The notes beneath the pieces were generated by a model. The model did not search any database. It saw only the letters and a list, made by a program, of their open reading frames with translations, and was not told where the DNA came from. This document shows, one piece after another, positions 61,651 through 64,000 of a stretch of 64,000 nt of DNA (within the stretch, counting starts at the first letter, position 1; every line of letters begins with the position of its first letter). The stretch is from Bifidobacterium asteroides (GTDB taxonomy: Bacteria > Actinomycetota > Actinomycetes > Actinomycetales > Bifidobacteriaceae). The position numbers and the translations under genes are program-made. The stretch spans positions 1-64,000 of the forward strand of contig NZ_CP048272.1 in the NCBI RefSeq assembly GCF_019469425.1, written 5' to 3'.

Positions 61651-62128
61651 CAGTAAAACAGGTGTCAGCTCTCACTCGGGGTGGCGATATCTCGATAAGG
61701 TTCCTGCGCAAGCGTGGTTCATGGAGCCTAGCCGTCTTAAGAGAGTTGAAAAGTGGAGGATTTCTTTCGGCAGAGTTGAGGTAATTAAGTCCATCAGCAA
61801 GGTTATCGCTTTACTGATTTGCTTTACTAATTAATAAGCGGATGCCAGCCCATCTGGTCAGTCCGGCAGTTGTTAGTCGTCAAAGGTACGGTTTCAAGCA
61901 ACTTACTTGGGCAAACACGATTCCCGCTAGGGCGTAGCCTTTTCGATATCTTGAAGCCCCTGTCAAGGGTCTAGCTGGCTACTTTAATTCCATATCTGCA
62001 GATTATGGATGTCTGCAGCCTTGCGTTCAACATTATGTGTTTCGTGGTTAAACAGCCGGATTTTCAACGATTTGAACGGATGAATATCCCCTATGAATAT
62101 CGTGAATTCGGAAGAGCGACAGGAAAAA

Positions 62129-62180
62129 AATAAACAATTAATAGAAACGCTCAACAAAATGTTTATTAAATGGTTATACT
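62129..62180 (+). promoter_or_regulatory. Promoter and inverted repeat before the YheO-like regulator
   Basis: TATACT (62175-62180) with TCAACA (62151-62156) at 18-bp spacing is a fair promoter. AATAAACA (62129-62136) and TGTTTATT (62160-62167) are perfect 8-bp inverted copies that flank and overlap the promoter spacer. The repeat may be an autoregulatory operator. Confidence 0.5.
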
Positions 62181-62211
62181 ATCTTTAGCTACTTCATGAA
62201 AGAGATGATGT

Positions 62212-63036
62212 ATGAGCAACGATGCACAATCGGCACGCGACCTTAAGGCGCAGGACAGCGTAGAGCGTGCCCTGATAATCCAATCCTTGGCCCAGCTGGT
62301 GGAGCCGCTGGCATCGCTTATGGCGGATTGCGAGGTTGTGGTGCATGACCTTTCACAGGTGCCCACCACCATTGTCGCCATCGCAGGAGGCTTGACCGGT
62401 CGCAAGGTCGGTGATCCGGCGACCGATGTGCTGCTCAAGCAGATGGCTGAGGGTCGGGTTCGCACCATGGTCAACTACAGCTCTGTTCTGCCTGACGGGC
62501 GTCGGATTCGTTGTGCCACTATCGCCGTCAAAGATAGCCGAGGGAATCCGGTCGCTGCATTGTGCATCAACAGCAGTGTCGAGATCTGGTCGGGGCTTCT
62601 GAAAATATGCCAGCAAATGCTCTACGGCAGAGTAGACGCAAGCTCTGAACCAAAGTCGGAAGCTGAACTTGATGAAGACTTGGATCAGAACCAACAGCGT
62701 GGCGCCGAGAAAGCCGGATCTGAGACAGGGCAGATAGATCAGGGAACAGGATCGGCCGAAGCCAGCTCCGCGGGTGAGGCCTTCGTCCACAACCTTGATG
62801 ACTTGGCAAATATCGTGCTTGACCGTGCTGTTGCCAGCCAGGGTGTACCGGTCGAGCTGATGACGAAAAGCCATAAGAAGGAGGTGATAAGACAAGCCAA
62901 AGAACAAGGCTTTTTCTTCCTGCGAGATGCGGCCGAGACCTTGGCCGACCGCTTGCAGATTTCACGGTTCACCGTCTACAACTATCTAAAAGAAATAGAC
63001 AAGACGACCTCCGTCAAAGACGAGAAAAAGCAATAA
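62212..63036 (+). CDS. YheO-like PAS-HTH transcriptional regulator
   Basis: A 274-residue regulator. The N-terminal YheO-like PAS domain (about 20-135) contains ECEVVVHDLSQ-type sequence and GRKVGDPATDVLL. A Glu/Gln/Ser-rich acidic linker (about 145-185) follows. The C-terminal HTH domain has LADRLQISRFTVYNYLKEID, typical of DauR/YheO regulators. Known relatives sense D-amino acids or related metabolites, and this regulator precedes a PLP-dependent enzyme by 23 bp, so a metabolic operon is likely. AAAGAG lies ahead of the ATG. The ligand is not known. Confidence 0.85.
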   Translation: MSNDAQSARDLKAQDSVERALIIQSLAQLVEPLASLMADCEVVVHDLSQVPTTIVAIAGGLTGRKVGDPATDVLLKQMAEGRVRTMVNYSSVLPDGRRIRCATIAVKDSRGNPVAALCINSSVEIWSGLLKICQQMLYGRVDASSEPKSEAELDEDLDQNQQRGAEKAGSETGQIDQGTGSAEASSAGEAFVHNLDDLANIVLDRAVASQGVPVELMTKSHKKEVIRQAKEQGFFFLRDAAETLADRLQISRFTVYNYLKEIDKTTSVKDEKKQ

Positions 63037-63059
63037 GCGGGGGAGGCAGTATCGAGGCC

Positions 63060-64000
63060 ATGGTGGCCTCAGAGGATCACATTGCTAATGAAGGCAAGGT
63101 ATCCGGCATAGTTGCAAAGAAGGGAACAGACGTAATTATGGGTCTTCTACATCCCGTTTCAACCCAGGATCTGGGAAGAATACATAGCATCCGCTGGGAT
63201 GACGCACATCGCAACTGCGGTGATGGCGCCATATCCCTGTCGGTGGCAGATATGGATTTCAAAGCCCCGGACCCGTTGGTCCAGGCTGTGGTCGAGCGTG
63301 CTCAGGTGGGTGATTTCTGCTACACCTACTTGGACCCCTCATATAGACAGTCAGTGTGCGACTGGTTCAAAAGACGCCACGGCTGGCAGATCAGTCCGGC
63401 CAGTCTGGTGCCGGTAGGAAGAATGGTGGAATCCTTGCCAGCCATACTCAGGGAAGCTCTGTCGCCCGCCTGCTCGGTAATCGTTCCCTATCCTGCATAT
63501 TCGCCCACCCCAACAGCGATCAAGGCCGCAGGGTGCAAGGTCCTTCCATGGATGCTGAAGATAGACGGCCAGGGAAAATACCGGTTCGATTTTGATGCGC
63601 TTGAAGACCTGCTTGACCAGGCCAGTGCGATGGTAATCACCAATCCGCATAACCCTACCGGCCGTGTATGGACCCGTGACGAACTGGCTAAGGTTGCCAA
63701 GGCTGCTGCCAAGCATGATGTTCTGGTCATCTCAGATGAGTTCCATGCTGATCTAATCCATTCAGGATATCGATTCCAGCCTTATCTGACCTCGTCGCCC
63801 GAAGCATCTGGAGGCATCTCCTTTACCTCCCCGGGGAAGACCTTCAACATCGCTGGGTTGGAAACTGCCAACATCGTCGTTCCTGATGCTGATCTGCGGC
63901 ACAAGGTGGAGAAGGCCATCGATGATGCCGGCTGCCATAATCCCCGTTATTTTGCACAAGTTGCGACTCAGGCGGGATATGACCATTGCGCAGAATGGCT
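63060..64000 (+). CDS. MalY/PatB-type PLP-dependent aminotransferase/C-S lyase (partial)
   Basis: The reading frame is open from ATG 63060 to the window edge, giving 313 residues without a stop, so the 3' part is missing. It belongs to fold-type I class I/II PLP enzymes of the PatB/MalY kind, which usually cleave cystathionine or cysteine conjugates. Visible motifs are SLSVADMDFKAPD near the substrate lid, VITNPHNPTGRVW, SDEFHADLI, and the PLP lysine Lys260 in SPGKTFNIAGL. GGGGGAGG lies 14 bases before the start, and a later in-frame ATG at 63138 is an alternative. It follows the YheO-like regulator by 23 bp. Confidence 0.88.
   Translation, partial: MVASEDHIANEGKVSGIVAKKGTDVIMGLLHPVSTQDLGRIHSIRWDDAHRNCGDGAISLSVADMDFKAPDPLVQAVVERAQVGDFCYTYLDPSYRQSVCDWFKRRHGWQISPASLVPVGRMVESLPAILREALSPACSVIVPYPAYSPTPTAIKAAGCKVLPWMLKIDGQGKYRFDFDALEDLLDQASAMVITNPHNPTGRVWTRDELAKVAKAAAKHDVLVISDEFHADLIHSGYRFQPYLTSSPEASGGISFTSPGKTFNIAGLETANIVVPDADLRHKVEKAIDDAGCHNPRYFAQVATQAGYDHCAEW

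Larger units (their letters stand above)
59942..62211. other. AT-rich gene-poor region
   Basis: This 2.27-kb stretch has far fewer long open frames than the rest and is visibly richer in A and T. It holds a decayed exporter fragment (61230-61650), two small candidate frames (60237-60341 minus, 60751-60921 plus) and two hairpins, described separately. Parts 59942-60236 and 61656-62100 show nothing I can support. It looks like a locus that has lost genes or received insertions that then decayed. Confidence 0.7.

Overview
The window reads as the origin-proximal end of a Bifidobacterium chromosome. It opens with DnaA boxes and the order dnaA-oriC-dnaN-recF-DUF721-gyrB-gyrA-DUF3566. It is GC-rich, uses GTG and TTG starts (gyrB, gyrA, several ABC genes), and carries a 16S rRNA of bifidobacterial type. 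From memory the 16S looks closest to the bee-gut species (B. asteroides, B. indicum, B. coryneforme), but no alignment was run and the species is inference.

Layout. 1-11.1 kb: replication and topology core. 11.2-17 kb: a VanZ-RDD membrane protein, a convergent EamA exporter, an organophosphate-type MFS transporter ending in a strong terminator, and a LytTR response regulator with its GHKL kinase. 17-24.5 kb, minus strand: two GH3 glycosidases (one membrane-anchored with permuted domain order), a GtrA-like protein and a GT2 glycosyltransferase. 25-31.8 kb: an alpha/beta hydrolase and one rRNA operon (16S-23S-5S, no tRNA in the spacers). 32-37.8 kb: a LysR regulator, a YbhF-like double-ATPase ABC exporter with its permease, a divergent TetR regulator, and a SnoaL-like pseudogene broken by one in-frame stop codon. 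38-45.2 kb: an alpha-galactoside operon (GH36 enzyme, binding lipoprotein, two permeases, LacI repressor) with two related operators exactly 100 bp apart. 45.3-53.3 kb, minus strand: a FocA/NirC channel and two MacB/FtsX-type ABC systems. 53.4-59.9 kb: an ECF importer (fused EcfA, EcfT, MptD-like EcfS) divergent from a heterodimeric ABC exporter. 59.9-62.2 kb: an AT-rich, gene-poor stretch with a decayed exporter copy and two possible small genes. 62.2-64 kb: a YheO-like regulator and a MalY/PatB-type enzyme cut by the window edge.

How it fits together. The first 11 kb is the standard replication block. The accessory part is built around carbohydrate capture (the GH3 pair and the alpha-galactoside operon) and membrane transport, with regulators beside most transport units. 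The places most worth a second look are the permuted GH3 with its 25-bp perfect inverted repeat, the operator pair at the alpha-galactosidase gene, the ECF/exporter block with its eroded paralogue, and the small candidate genes at 14.85, 60.2 and 60.75 kb. No CRISPR array, intact insertion sequence, tRNA gene or prophage was seen.
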